From Lutispora sp. (GTDB taxonomy: Bacteria > Bacillota > Clostridia > Lutisporales > Lutisporaceae), in the NCBI GenBank assembly GCA_030834765.1, contig JAUQXG010000416.1:1-8912 (forward strand): DNA of 8,912 nucleotides, given 5' to 3'. Below are positions 1 through 7,935 of this stretch, one piece after another. Positions within the stretch are counted from its first letter, which is position 1. Every line of letters starts with the position of its first letter. The translations under genes were made by a program, and so were the position numbers. Below the pieces are notes generated by a model, which worked only from the letters and a program-made list of their open reading frames with translations, had not been told where the DNA came from and did not search any database.

Positions 1-140
1 AAACTCTCCAAAAACTCAATGGGATTGTCAAAGCATTCTATTGCGTAAGTCTGCTCCGGATGCTCGATCCCATAGTGTTCCATTGCGGCTTTTATGACAG
101 CAAGCTGTTTTATATCATCATCGCAAATTGCAACTTTCAT
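1..140 (-). CDS. Response regulator, N-terminal part (probably LytTR/AgrA type), cut by window edge
   Basis: The first 46 codons are visible; the rest lies beyond base 1. The protein begins MKVAICDDDIKQL, the usual start of a CheY-like receiver domain: a short hydrophobic beta strand followed by the acidic cluster D7-D8-D9 that binds Mg2+ near the phosphorylation site. The phospho-accepting Asp, expected near residue 55-60, and the output domain are off the window. The wording MKVAICDD and the later FDNPIEFLES resemble LytTR-family regulators (AgrA/LytR/VirR-like), but without the DNA-binding domain this is inference. The ATG at 138-140 is preceded by AAAGGAG about 6 bases upstream, which fixes the start. 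It is separated from groEL by a terminator and has its own candidate promoters. A partner histidine kinase would probably lie downstream, outside the window. Confidence 0.8.
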   Translation of the reverse strand, partial: MKVAICDDDIKQLAVIKAAMEHYGIEHPEQTYAIECFDNPIEFLES

Positions 141-236
141 ACCTATCTCCTTTATTAAGCTGATCTTGAACTTCCATAGCTTGTATATGATTCATTTTGC
201 ACTTCAACCATCCAAATCTTTCTTTCAAACAAAAAT

Positions 237-275
237 ATTATACCACGCAATATCATACTTTTTACATATTATAAC
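237..275 (-). promoter_or_regulatory. Candidate tandem extended -10 promoters for the response regulator gene
   Basis: On the minus strand there are two perfect extended -10 motifs of the form TGnTATAAT: TGTTATAAT with its hexamer at 268-273, and TGGTATAAT with its hexamer at 237-242. Neither has a good -35 hexamer at 16-18 bases, which is tolerated for extended -10 promoters. Both lie 97-128 bases upstream of the ATG at 138-140 and point toward it, implying a leader of roughly 90-120 bases. The motifs are seen in the sequence; their use is inference. Confidence 0.45.
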
Positions 276-400
276 ATGCTTCTTCTCAAAACAATTCATT
301 TTTGGAGCATTTTCAACACGAATTGACACAAACTGCACCTGTGGAAATCTTTGCCCGACTATTTTTCAATATTCGTGGCGTTTATAATGCAATTGTATAA

Positions 401-438
401 AACAAAAGCACTAACCGATTTTTATCTCAGTTAGTGCT
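401..438 (-). terminator. Rho-independent terminator of the groES-groEL operon
   Basis: A perfect 9-bp inverted repeat, AGCACTAAC (407-415) paired with GTTAGTGCT (430-438), has a 14-base loop. Read on the minus strand it is followed directly by TTTTGTTTTAT, a good U tract. It lies about 75 bases after the groEL stop and in front of the response regulator gene. Confidence 0.8.
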
Positions 439-513
439 CTTACTTTGCTTTTCAAATTGTCCTTATGATACTGTGGACTATGCTATCAGCTATTTCTCTA
501 TTTTTAGGAAATT

Positions 514-2145
<1,632 letters not shown>

Positions 2146-2162
2146 TTATATTCCTCCTCTAA

Positions 2163-2459
<297 letters not shown>

Positions 2460-2504
2460 TTAAGTTAATTAAGCTTTACTTTGTAAACCTTTAATTCTTT
2501 CTTA

Positions 2505-2531
2505 CTAGCACTCACTCATGTCGAGTGCTAA
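2505..2531 (-). promoter_or_regulatory. CIRCE operator (HrcA binding site)
   Basis: On the minus strand this reads TTAGCACTC, nine bases, then GAGTGCTAG. The CIRCE consensus is TTAGCACTC-N9-GAGTGCTAA, so 17 of 18 arm positions match and the spacer length is exact. It sits immediately downstream of the predicted transcription start and upstream of groES, the standard place for HrcA repression of groESL. HrcA itself is not in the window. Confidence 0.96.
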
Positions 2532-2542
2532 CTACATTTATA

Positions 2543-2571
2543 ATGATAAATAATATCATTCATATTGGCAA
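2543..2571 (-). promoter_or_regulatory. Predicted sigma-A promoter of groES-groEL
   Basis: On the minus strand TTGCCA (2566-2571) and TATCAT (2543-2548) are separated by exactly 17 bases. The expected start point, about 2536, falls next to the CIRCE operator at 2505-2531, so bound HrcA would block transcription. The hexamers are imperfect, but spacing and placement are right. Confidence 0.65.
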
Positions 2572-2704
2572 ATCCAGGTTTCGGCTGATTTTTATTCCTT
2601 TTCTTGATTATTGTTCATTTACTAAGATTATATACCGTTTTCATCATATTTTATAATATTTTGTTTATTTTCGCATATTCTCATTTTTCGTATGATTTAA
2701 AACC

Positions 2705-2732
2705 AAAAAAGGCTTCCTTAGAAGTCTTTTTT
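2705..2732 (-). terminator. Terminator after the AIM24-family gene
   Basis: An inverted repeat pairs 2711-2716 with 2721-2726 around a 4-base loop, flanked by A6 on one side and T6 on the other. On the minus strand it has one A-C mismatch in the GC part and then runs TTTTTT. It begins at the stop codon of the AIM24-family gene. On the plus strand the mismatch becomes a G-U pair, so it could also stop transcription from the other side, although no plus-strand gene is seen. Confidence 0.7.
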
Positions 2733-3414
2733 ATTTTGTATCATGTGGAATAAATGGCAGTATCCTTTTTGCTACATTTTGTATTGGCATTGTTTGCAGC
2801 CATACTTTTCCCGGCCCTGTTAGTTTTGTTAAAAAAAGTCCTTCTCCGCCAAAAAGTATATTCTTAAAGCCCTTTACTGTTTCAATTTCAAATGCTACTG
2901 TGCTCTCAAACGCTCCTACATGTCCTGTATCAACTTTTAGCACTTGGCCTGGCTGTAGATTATATTCTACAACATCCCCATCTATTTCTAAAAATGCCGT
3001 ACCAGTGCCTGAAATTTTTTGCATGATGAATCCTTCTCCACCAAATAACCCTGCTCCCAATTTTTTTCTAAATATTACTTCAAGATTCACTGATCTTTCT
3101 GCAGCTAAAAATGCATCCTTTTGGCATATTAAAGTTTTTGATCCATCAAATTGCATTGGTATGATTGTGCCTGGAAAGGTTGAAGCAAAAGCTATTGTAC
3201 CAGTGCCATTTTGACAAGTATAGGTAGCCATGAATATCGACTCTCCTGAAAAAGCTCTGGCAAGCCCTCCGAAAAGACCACCTTCCATATTGGTTGACAT
3301 GCTTATATTATTGGTCATCCAAGCCATTCCACCTGATTGTGTAAATAGTGTTTCTCCTGCGTTTATATCTACAAGCACCACTGGAAGATTTCCACCTCTG
3401 ATCTCGTACTTCAT
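2731..3414 (-). CDS. AIM24 family protein (TIGR00266-like)
   Basis: The 227-residue protein matches the AIM24/TIGR00266 family in length and in its beta-rich, Gly-rich sequence with no signal peptide or membrane helix. Visible family features are SGGMAWMTNNI near residue 27, a GGLFGGL segment near 45-51, GLFGGEGFIMQKISG in the middle, and the repeat of that pattern in LFGGEGLFLTKLTGPG followed by VWLQTMP near the C-terminus. The internal duplication of the LFGGEG pattern suits the family's double-stranded beta-helix-like fold. The biochemical role of bacterial members is unknown; the name comes from a yeast mitochondrial protein. The ATG at 3412-3414 has AGGAGG 7 bases upstream. It follows the amidohydrolase gene after 52 bases, with a TATAAT overlapping that gene's stop codon but no good -35, so it may be read with the amidohydrolase or from a weak promoter of its own. 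Confidence 0.93.
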   Translation of the reverse strand: MKYEIRGGNLPVVLVDINAGETLFTQSGGMAWMTNNISMSTNMEGGLFGGLARAFSGESIFMATYTCQNGTGTIAFASTFPGTIIPMQFDGSKTLICQKDAFLAAERSVNLEVIFRKKLGAGLFGGEGFIMQKISGTGTAFLEIDGDVVEYNLQPGQVLKVDTGHVGAFESTVAFEIETVKGFKNILFGGEGLFLTKLTGPGKVWLQTMPIQNVAKRILPFIPHDTK

Positions 3415-3466
3415 GAATTTCCCTCCTATTATTAAAGATTTCTTGAGATAGGATACTTCAATTATA

Positions 3467-5119
3467 TTATATCTGCATTCTTCCTGTATATACCAAATCT
3501 TTATATTGTGTCATTTTTGTGTATTGTATTTTTCCTCCTACCATTGTCAGCAGCACTTGAATATCCTTTATATTTTCCGGTTTCACTTCAAATACATCTT
3601 CAGAAAGAACAACCATGTCGGCAAGCTTTCCTTCCTTTATGGTACCTTTCTTGTTTTCTTCAAAGGAAAGGTACGCAGAACCAATTGTGTAAAGCTTTAC
3701 TGCTTCTTCTACTGATAGCCTTTCGTCAGGCAGCCATCCGCCAGCAGGCTGCCCTTTTTCATCTTGCCTTGTGACAGCGCAATATATACCCCAAAGTGGA
3801 TCATAGGTTTCTACCGGACAGTCGGAGCCTCCACCTAAATGTATTCCAAGGTCAAGCATTGTTTTCCATGGATAGCTTTTGTTTCCCCTTTCTACTCCTA
3901 CTCTATCTGCTACAATCATGTAATCCGATGCAACAAAAGGAGGCTGTATGTCTGCTCCAATCCCAATGCATACCATCCTTTTCAGTAAGTGGGCATCTAC
4001 TATTTGACAGTGGATAATTCTATGCCGAAGGTCTTTTGAATTCTTCTTCATCGCCTTTTCAATGGCATTTATGCATTGTTCTATGGCTCCATCACCAATG
4101 GCATGGCAAGCAACCTGCATTCCGGCTTTATGAGCTATGTCAACCAGTTCATCTAATTCCTCCTGAGTATAAACAAAAATACCCCGGGTATTTGGATCAT
4201 CAGAATAGGCTTCTCTCATGGCGGCAGTTCTTGCACCTAGAGAACCATCGGCAAATAGTTTTATATTTCCTATTTGAAAAAAATCGTCTCCAAAGCCAGT
4301 TTTCATTCCTTTTCCAAGAAAAAGCTTCAATTCTTCTGGTCTTGATGTATGTATTTCTTCAAATATACGAATCTTAAGCTTATCTTCATTTCTTAAAGAT
4401 TGATAGGCTTCAAAAACGGTATCAAAATCCGCAGCTTCTGAATCATTGGTTTGCAAGGATGTAAGTCCTAAGCTCAATGCCTCTTCTGCTGTTTGCATAA
4501 TGATATCCTTTATTTGCTCCACATTAGGCCTTGGAATATGAGATTTAGCCCAGTCCAGTGCAGCTTCTCGCAGTATTCCTGTGGGATTGCCATATTCATC
4601 CTTATCTATTATGCCGCCTTGAATTACTGTGTTTTTTGTAATTCCAAGTATCTTTAATGCCAAAGTGTTTACTGTACCTATATGTCCGCAAACCCTATCT
4701 ACTAAAACAGGATGTTTGTCAGAAATCTTATCTATATCTTCTTTTAGAGGAAAAGTTTTATCAATGAACAGATTCTGGTCAAAGCCGTAGCCTACTACCC
4801 ATTCTCCATCTTTTCTATTTCGTTCCTCTATAAACTTCCTTCCTAGGTTAACCATCTCATCAACGGATGCCACACCCCTCAGATGAATCTTATCATATAA
4901 AAGTCCATGTCCAATAAAGTGCATATGGCTATCATTAAACCCAGGTAAAAGGCATTTTCCTTCTAAATCAATGATTTTTGTATTAGAATCACACAATCCC
5001 TTTATATCTATTGTCTTTCCTAGGGCTGAGATCTTTTCACCTGAAACTGCTACAGCTTCTGCCATAGAACCTTCTAGGGTATATACTTTTCCATTTATAA
5101 AAGCATAATCAACAAACAT
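3467..5119 (-). CDS. YtcJ-like metal-dependent amidohydrolase (amidohydrolase family 3)
   Basis: The 550-residue protein belongs to the amidohydrolase superfamily and is closest to the YtcJ-like/amidohydrolase 3 group, which hydrolyses amide or related C-N bonds with a metal-dependent TIM-barrel. The flanking beta-sandwich begins FINGKVYTLEG and AEAVAVSGEKISALG. The metal-binding HxH lies at 65-67 in LPGFNDSHMHF; later metal or substrate positions are K287 in NIKLFADGSLGART, H339 in ACHAIGD, H370 in HRIIHCQ, and D433 in GGSDCPVE. The C-terminus has the usual GTIKEGKLADMVVL. Length is normal and no secretion signal is seen, so it is probably cytoplasmic. The open frame could begin at 5158, but the ATG at 5117-5119 has GGAGGGG 5 bases upstream and gives the family's usual N-terminus, so I place the start there. 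The true substrate cannot be told from sequence. Confidence 0.93.
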   Translation of the reverse strand: MFVDYAFINGKVYTLEGSMAEAVAVSGEKISALGKTIDIKGLCDSNTKIIDLEGKCLLPGFNDSHMHFIGHGLLYDKIHLRGVASVDEMVNLGRKFIEERNRKDGEWVVGYGFDQNLFIDKTFPLKEDIDKISDKHPVLVDRVCGHIGTVNTLALKILGITKNTVIQGGIIDKDEYGNPTGILREAALDWAKSHIPRPNVEQIKDIIMQTAEEALSLGLTSLQTNDSEAADFDTVFEAYQSLRNEDKLKIRIFEEIHTSRPEELKLFLGKGMKTGFGDDFFQIGNIKLFADGSLGARTAAMREAYSDDPNTRGIFVYTQEELDELVDIAHKAGMQVACHAIGDGAIEQCINAIEKAMKKNSKDLRHRIIHCQIVDAHLLKRMVCIGIGADIQPPFVASDYMIVADRVGVERGNKSYPWKTMLDLGIHLGGGSDCPVETYDPLWGIYCAVTRQDEKGQPAGGWLPDERLSVEEAVKLYTIGSAYLSFEENKKGTIKEGKLADMVVLSEDVFEVKPENIKDIQVLLTMVGGKIQYTKMTQYKDLVYTGRMQI

Positions 5120-5143
5120 TTTAACCCCTCCCTCGCAGCTTAA

Positions 5144-5157
5144 TGTCATATATGACA
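5144..5157. promoter_or_regulatory. 14-bp perfect palindrome, candidate operator of the amidohydrolase gene
   Basis: TGTCATATATGACA is its own reverse complement over all 14 bases. It lies 25 bases upstream of the chosen start codon and 12 bases upstream of the ribosome binding site. A loose promoter on the minus strand, TTGATC then 17 bases then TATATG, would place the -10 inside the palindrome, so a dimeric repressor bound here could block transcription. The palindrome is seen; the operator role is inference and I do not assign a regulator. Confidence 0.4.
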
Positions 5158-5175
5158 CTTTAGCATAAAGATCAA

Positions 5176-5200
5176 GTTGAAAAGGCTGTGGCTTTTCAAC
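5176..5200 (-). terminator. Hairpin, probable terminator of the DUF554 gene
   Basis: A perfect 9-bp inverted repeat, GTTGAAAAG at 5176-5184 and CTTTTCAAC at 5192-5200, has a 7-base loop. It lies 12 bases after the stop codon of the DUF554 gene. The tail on the minus strand (TTGATCTTTATG) is a poor U tract, so termination may be partial and some reading into the amidohydrolase gene is possible. Confidence 0.55.
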
Positions 5201-5212
5201 CTATCACTTCTC

Positions 5213-5896
5213 CTATTTTATAAATATCATCAATATAATCGGTATGAAAATAGCAGGCAGCAAATTGCCTACCTTTATCTTTTTTATATCCAGTATAGAA
5301 AGCGCCAAGCCAAGAAGTAATACACAACCTGTTGCTGACATTTCTGTAATCACAGGTTCACTTAAATAACCAGATACAGATGCCGCAAGTAGTGTTAATG
5401 AGCCTTGATATATAAATACTGCTATAGCGGATGCTGCAACCCCGATGCCCATAGTAGAAGCAAATATCAATGAGAATATTCCATCCATAAAGGACTTAGT
5501 CAAAAGTATCTTGTGATCATTTAAAAGTCCGCTTTGCAGTGATCCCATGATTGCCATAGAACCTATACAAAATAACAAGCTAGAGGTTACAAAGCCCTGG
5601 GAAAAGTTTCCGCTCAGTCCTTTTAATCTGTTTTGAACGTCTTTACCGAAATTGTCTAATCTTTTTTCTATATCTATGGCTTCCCCAATAAATGCACCTA
5701 TGATAAGGCTAAAAACAACGATTTCTATTTTTTTAGAACCAATTGCAAACATAATTCCCAGGATTGCAGTAAAAAGCCCTAATGCATTGATGATGAGACT
5801 GCCAAATCTTTCAGGTATCCCCTTTTTAGCAAATGTGCCGACAACTCCTCCAAGTATAATAGCTGCTGCGTTGACGATTGTGCCGAATAGAATCAA
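5213..5896 (-). CDS. DUF554 family integral membrane protein (YdfK/YqgA-like)
   Basis: The 227-residue protein is strongly hydrophobic and matches the DUF554 family in length and in the N-terminal signature GTIVNAAAIILGGVVG. Likely membrane segments are about residues 4-22, 37-53, 57-74, 104-122, 136-160, 162-176, 187-204 and 209-226, with a charged loop at 74-100 (EAIDIEKRLDNFGKDVQNR). Other family features are GSMAIMGSLQSGLLND near 112-127 and SFMDGIFSLIFASTMGIGVAASA near 135-157 (family-conserved Ser/Gly-rich helices). The function of the family is unknown; a transport role is only a guess. The start is TTG at 5894-5896, with GGAGGAAG about 9 bases upstream; the nearby ATG at 5910-5912 is out of frame. 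It appears to be a single-gene unit with a promoter at 5937-5965 and a hairpin after it. Confidence 0.9.
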   Translation of the reverse strand: MILFGTIVNAAAIILGGVVGTFAKKGIPERFGSLIINALGLFTAILGIMFAIGSKKIEIVVFSLIIGAFIGEAIDIEKRLDNFGKDVQNRLKGLSGNFSQGFVTSSLLFCIGSMAIMGSLQSGLLNDHKILLTKSFMDGIFSLIFASTMGIGVAASAIAVFIYQGSLTLLAASVSGYLSEPVITEMSATGCVLLLGLALSILDIKKIKVGNLLPAIFIPIILMIFIK

Positions 5897-5936
5897 TTTC
5901 TTCTTCCTCCATTTTCTTCATAAGTAATTTTTTTAT

Positions 5937-5965
5937 ATTGTAGATGAATTAACCTGGGACACCAA
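5937..5965 (-). promoter_or_regulatory. Candidate promoter of the DUF554 gene
   Basis: On the minus strand TTGGTG (5960-5965) and TACAAT (5937-5942) are 17 bases apart, and the expected start is about 35 bases upstream of the TTG start codon. The -35 hexamer falls within the GC-rich repeat island while the -10 lies just outside it. Confidence 0.45.
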
Positions 5966-6110
5966 ATTTGGGATGCCAGGCTCCAGGCTCGCACTCCAGA
6001 GTAGTGGACTTTTGCGAAGCAAAATCCAAGCGTTCGCGAAGTGATAAGCGGGACTTCGAAGCCTTTCTCAACCTCGTACCTGGTGCCTCGAGCCTGGAAC
6101 CCAACCCAAA
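5951..6110. repeat. GC-rich palindromic island, probable miniature dispersed repeat
   Basis: These 160 bases are about 54% G+C by count, against clearly AT-rich surroundings. They hold a perfect 10-bp inverted repeat near the ends, TCCAGGCTCG (5982-5991) with CGAGCCTGGA (6089-6098), and several CCTGG/CCAGG copies in both orientations. Inside is a hairpin, GGACTTTTGC (6006-6015) with GCAAAATCC (6019-6027) carrying one bulged base, plus the short palindromes TTCGCGAA (6033-6040) and CTTCGAAG (6054-6061). No coding gene fits it. The layout suggests a MITE-like or REP-like element, or a structured transcript end for the glycosylase gene. Exact ends and copy number cannot be judged from a single copy. 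Confidence 0.5.
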
Positions 6111-6114
6111 AGGA

Positions 6115-6990
6115 TTACCCTAGCTTTCGCCCTTCCCTCGCATAATAAAACATATATTGCTGGGCGAAGCCTGCTAATTCTCCAAATTTTTCTTCTGCAA
6201 ATAATTGAATATCCTTTATTGCGACAACTTTTCCCAGGAAATAATGCTCTGTTACTCTTTTTACCCAAACATCGACAGGATAGGCTCCATATTTGCCCAT
6301 AGAGAAAAGCAGTATACAATCAGCTACCTTAGGACCTACTCCATTTACTTTCATCAGCTCTTTTCTTGCTGATAGGATATCCATTTTCGATATTTCCTCT
6401 AGGTTTATTTCTCCATGCTGAATCTTCTTCACTGCATCTAAAATATATTTACAGCGAAAACCTGCTTTGCAAAGATTGATACCTTCTAAATCAACTTTTT
6501 CAAGCTGAGTTGAAGTTGGAAAAGCATAATATATTTTTCCCTTATATTCTATGGGAGATCCATAAAGCTCAGATAGTATATTGAGACTTTTGGATATTTT
6601 GGGTATATTGCTATTGGCAGAAACAATAAAGGAAATCAAAGTTTCCCAAGGTGATTGTTTTAAAATTCGCATACCTTGCCCATGAGAAATCGCCTCCGCT
6701 AAAATTGGTTCTTTAGAAAGCTCATGCTTTATTTTTCCATAGTCTCTGCCTAAGTCTAAATAATCAAACCAAATAGAACGGAATTCTTCCAAATTTGTAT
6801 TATGAATGATTACCATTGCTTTTTCTGCATCCGATGCGATATTGATCACTCGCTCCATAACAACTCCAGTGTAGCTTCCATCTACTTCTCTTGTCCATCT
6901 GAAGCATTGTCCGCATTCAAATATATGGGTTGCATCAAAGTCTTTTATATCCTCTATCTGAATCCCATTTTCTATTTCTATTATTTTCAT
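6115..6990 (-). CDS. ogg: OGG1-type 8-oxoguanine DNA glycosylase/AP lyase (HhH-GPD superfamily)
   Basis: The 291-residue protein should remove 8-oxoguanine from DNA and nick the abasic site, as part of base excision repair. The N-terminal domain has the OGG1 signature FECGQCFRW (24-32) and DGSYTGVV (37-44), then DYLDLGRDYGKIK (76-88). The helical domain has SPWETLISFIVSANSNIPKI (113-132). The helix-hairpin-helix is NGVGPKVADC (216-225) with the Schiff-base lysine at K221, and the catalytic aspartate is D240 in YPVDVWVKR. There is no C-terminal Cys cluster, as expected for OGG rather than Nth/MutY. AlkA-type 3-methyladenine glycosylase is the alternative label, but the FECGQCFRW and VADCILLFS motifs favour OGG. 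The ATG overlaps the stop of the upstream P-loop/Asp23 gene in an ATGA arrangement, so the two are translated together. It ends 5 bases before the GC-rich island, and no standard terminator is seen. Confidence 0.93.
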   Translation of the reverse strand: MKIIEIENGIQIEDIKDFDATHIFECGQCFRWTREVDGSYTGVVMERVINIASDAEKAMVIIHNTNLEEFRSIWFDYLDLGRDYGKIKHELSKEPILAEAISHGQGMRILKQSPWETLISFIVSANSNIPKISKSLNILSELYGSPIEYKGKIYYAFPTSTQLEKVDLEGINLCKAGFRCKYILDAVKKIQHGEINLEEISKMDILSARKELMKVNGVGPKVADCILLFSMGKYGAYPVDVWVKRVTEHYFLGKVVAIKDIQLFAEEKFGELAGFAQQYMFYYAREGRKLG

Positions 6991-7814
6991 AGCATCATAC
7001 TCCCGGATTTCAACTCGATTCTGGTTGCTTTAACATTTACCGCCAGCACATTCAGTCCAGTCATGTATTCAATATCTTGAACTACTTTTTTCTGTACCTC
7101 TTTCAGCATAATATCTAGTCTCTTTTTCAATTCTATTTCTACTTCTATATCTATGATGATTCCTATTTGCTCATTATCAACTCGTGTATCAAGCACTTTT
7201 AAAATACCATTCACTTTTGAAGAGCAATGACTTATGAGCTGAAGCAAAGCAGGTGTAGCGATCTCATACCTGCCTAAATAACTAAAAGTTGGGCGTACCA
7301 CAGTCCTTTCTGCAACCATTGTACTTCTATCTCTTTTTCTAAATACCCTAAGGGTATCTATAAAATAACCAGAAAAGCTTCTTTTCACCTCAACGGTTGG
7401 TGCTGGTATTACATGTTTCCCCTCAAACCTTCTGGACTTTTTTGCTGCATCTATTTCTTTTTCAGTTGCAACATGCTCTATCATGATTATTTCTGAGGCT
7501 TCAGGCAATCCAAGGGCTTCAATAATCTGGTCTATCATTTTTCGAGATGTTCCAAGCACCAAAATCTTATCAGGCTTTGAGCTTTCAATGGCTTCTCTTA
7601 CAGCAGCTTTATGAGCATCTTCAACAAAAAGAGCTCTACGAACAGCCGCAATTCGGGTACTTTCTTTTTTGGCAGATTTTCCTGCAATGATGCGTGTTCC
7701 GCCAATAAGCAGTCCATCATCAATTATATAGTCAATATCTCTATCTTTTGCTACCATAAAAGCTTTATAGCTTTTACCAGTTCCGCTTGACCCTATAAAT
7801 GCATAAACTTTCAT
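6987..7814 (-). CDS. P-loop ATPase fused to an Asp23/Gls24-like domain
   Basis: The 275-residue protein appears to have two parts. Residues 1-160 begin MKVYAFIGSSGTGKS, a clear Walker A motif (GSSGTGKS, 8-15) right after the first beta strand; a later hydrophobic strand KILVLGTS (83-90) is a possible Walker B or sensor strand. Residues about 176-268 resemble Asp23/Gls24 envelope stress domains: YLGRYEIATPALLQLI, KVNGILKV, a strand pair IGIIIDIEVEI, then VQKKVVQDIEYMTGLNVLAVNVKAT. The open frame could start at 7859, but the ATG at 7812-7814 places Walker A at the usual distance, has GGAAGGTG 9 bases upstream, and lies downstream of a promoter at 7855-7883 that the longer start would overlap. 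There is no signal peptide or membrane helix. The biological role is unknown. It forms an operon with the glycosylase. Confidence 0.85.
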   Translation of the reverse strand: MKVYAFIGSSGTGKSYKAFMVAKDRDIDYIIDDGLLIGGTRIIAGKSAKKESTRIAAVRRALFVEDAHKAAVREAIESSKPDKILVLGTSRKMIDQIIEALGLPEASEIIMIEHVATEKEIDAAKKSRRFEGKHVIPAPTVEVKRSFSGYFIDTLRVFRKRDRSTMVAERTVVRPTFSYLGRYEIATPALLQLISHCSSKVNGILKVLDTRVDNEQIGIIIDIEVEIELKKRLDIMLKEVQKKVVQDIEYMTGLNVLAVNVKATRIELKSGSMML

Positions 7815-7854
7815 CGATTTTAACACCTTCCAATTTAGACTCAATATCAATTTT

Positions 7855-7883
7855 ATCATAAATCGTATTATAAGAATTGTAAA
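7855..7883 (-). promoter_or_regulatory. Predicted promoter of the P-loop/Asp23 - ogg operon
   Basis: On the minus strand TTTACA (7878-7883) and TATGAT (7855-7860) are separated by exactly 17 bases. The implied transcript start near 7848 leaves a leader of about 34 bases before the ATG at 7814. This supports the shorter start for the P-loop/Asp23 gene. Confidence 0.55.
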
Positions 7884-7935
7884 TTCAAAATTTATTTTAT
7901 AACAACCAAGTTAGGAGTGGTGGGTATATAATGAT

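Larger units (their letters stand above)
141..513. other. Intergenic region between groEL and the response regulator gene
   Basis: This 373-base gap holds no convincing gene. It contains the groESL terminator hairpin (401-438) and, on the minus strand, two extended -10 promoter motifs for the response regulator gene. The part between 141 and 400 is AT-rich. An open frame on the plus strand here (94-387) gives a low-complexity Phe/Ile/Ser-rich peptide, overlaps the 5' end of the response regulator and has no family resemblance, so I treat it as noise. Confidence 0.6.

Noticed and set aside
141..230. 18-codon leader frame before the response regulator as an autoinducer peptide (AgrD-like)
   Set aside because: It has no cysteine, no amphipathic leader and only a weak ribosome binding site, so there is nothing to support a signalling peptide.
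94..387. Plus-strand open frame of 97 codons near the left edge
   Set aside because: It overlaps the response regulator start and its promoter region, has a low-complexity Phe/Ile/Ser composition, no ribosome binding site and no family resemblance.
407..438. Resemblance of the groESL terminator arms to CIRCE
   Set aside because: The arms (AGCACTAAC/GTTAGTGCT) share letters with CIRCE, but the order of the half-site and the 14-base spacer are wrong; it is followed by a U tract, so a terminator explains it.
3508..4377. Series of plus-strand open frames within the amidohydrolase gene
   Set aside because: They are antisense to a well-supported gene with all catalytic motifs, and their translations show no domain or start signal.
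5910..5912. ATG as the start of the DUF554 protein
   Set aside because: It is out of frame with the protein; the TTG at 5894-5896 gives the conserved family N-terminus with a suitably spaced GGAGG.
6068..6319. Minus-strand open frame of 83 codons across the end of ogg and the GC-rich island
   Set aside because: It is out of frame with ogg over most of its length and shows Arg/Gly/Cys-rich composition typical of a shadow frame; no ribosome binding site.
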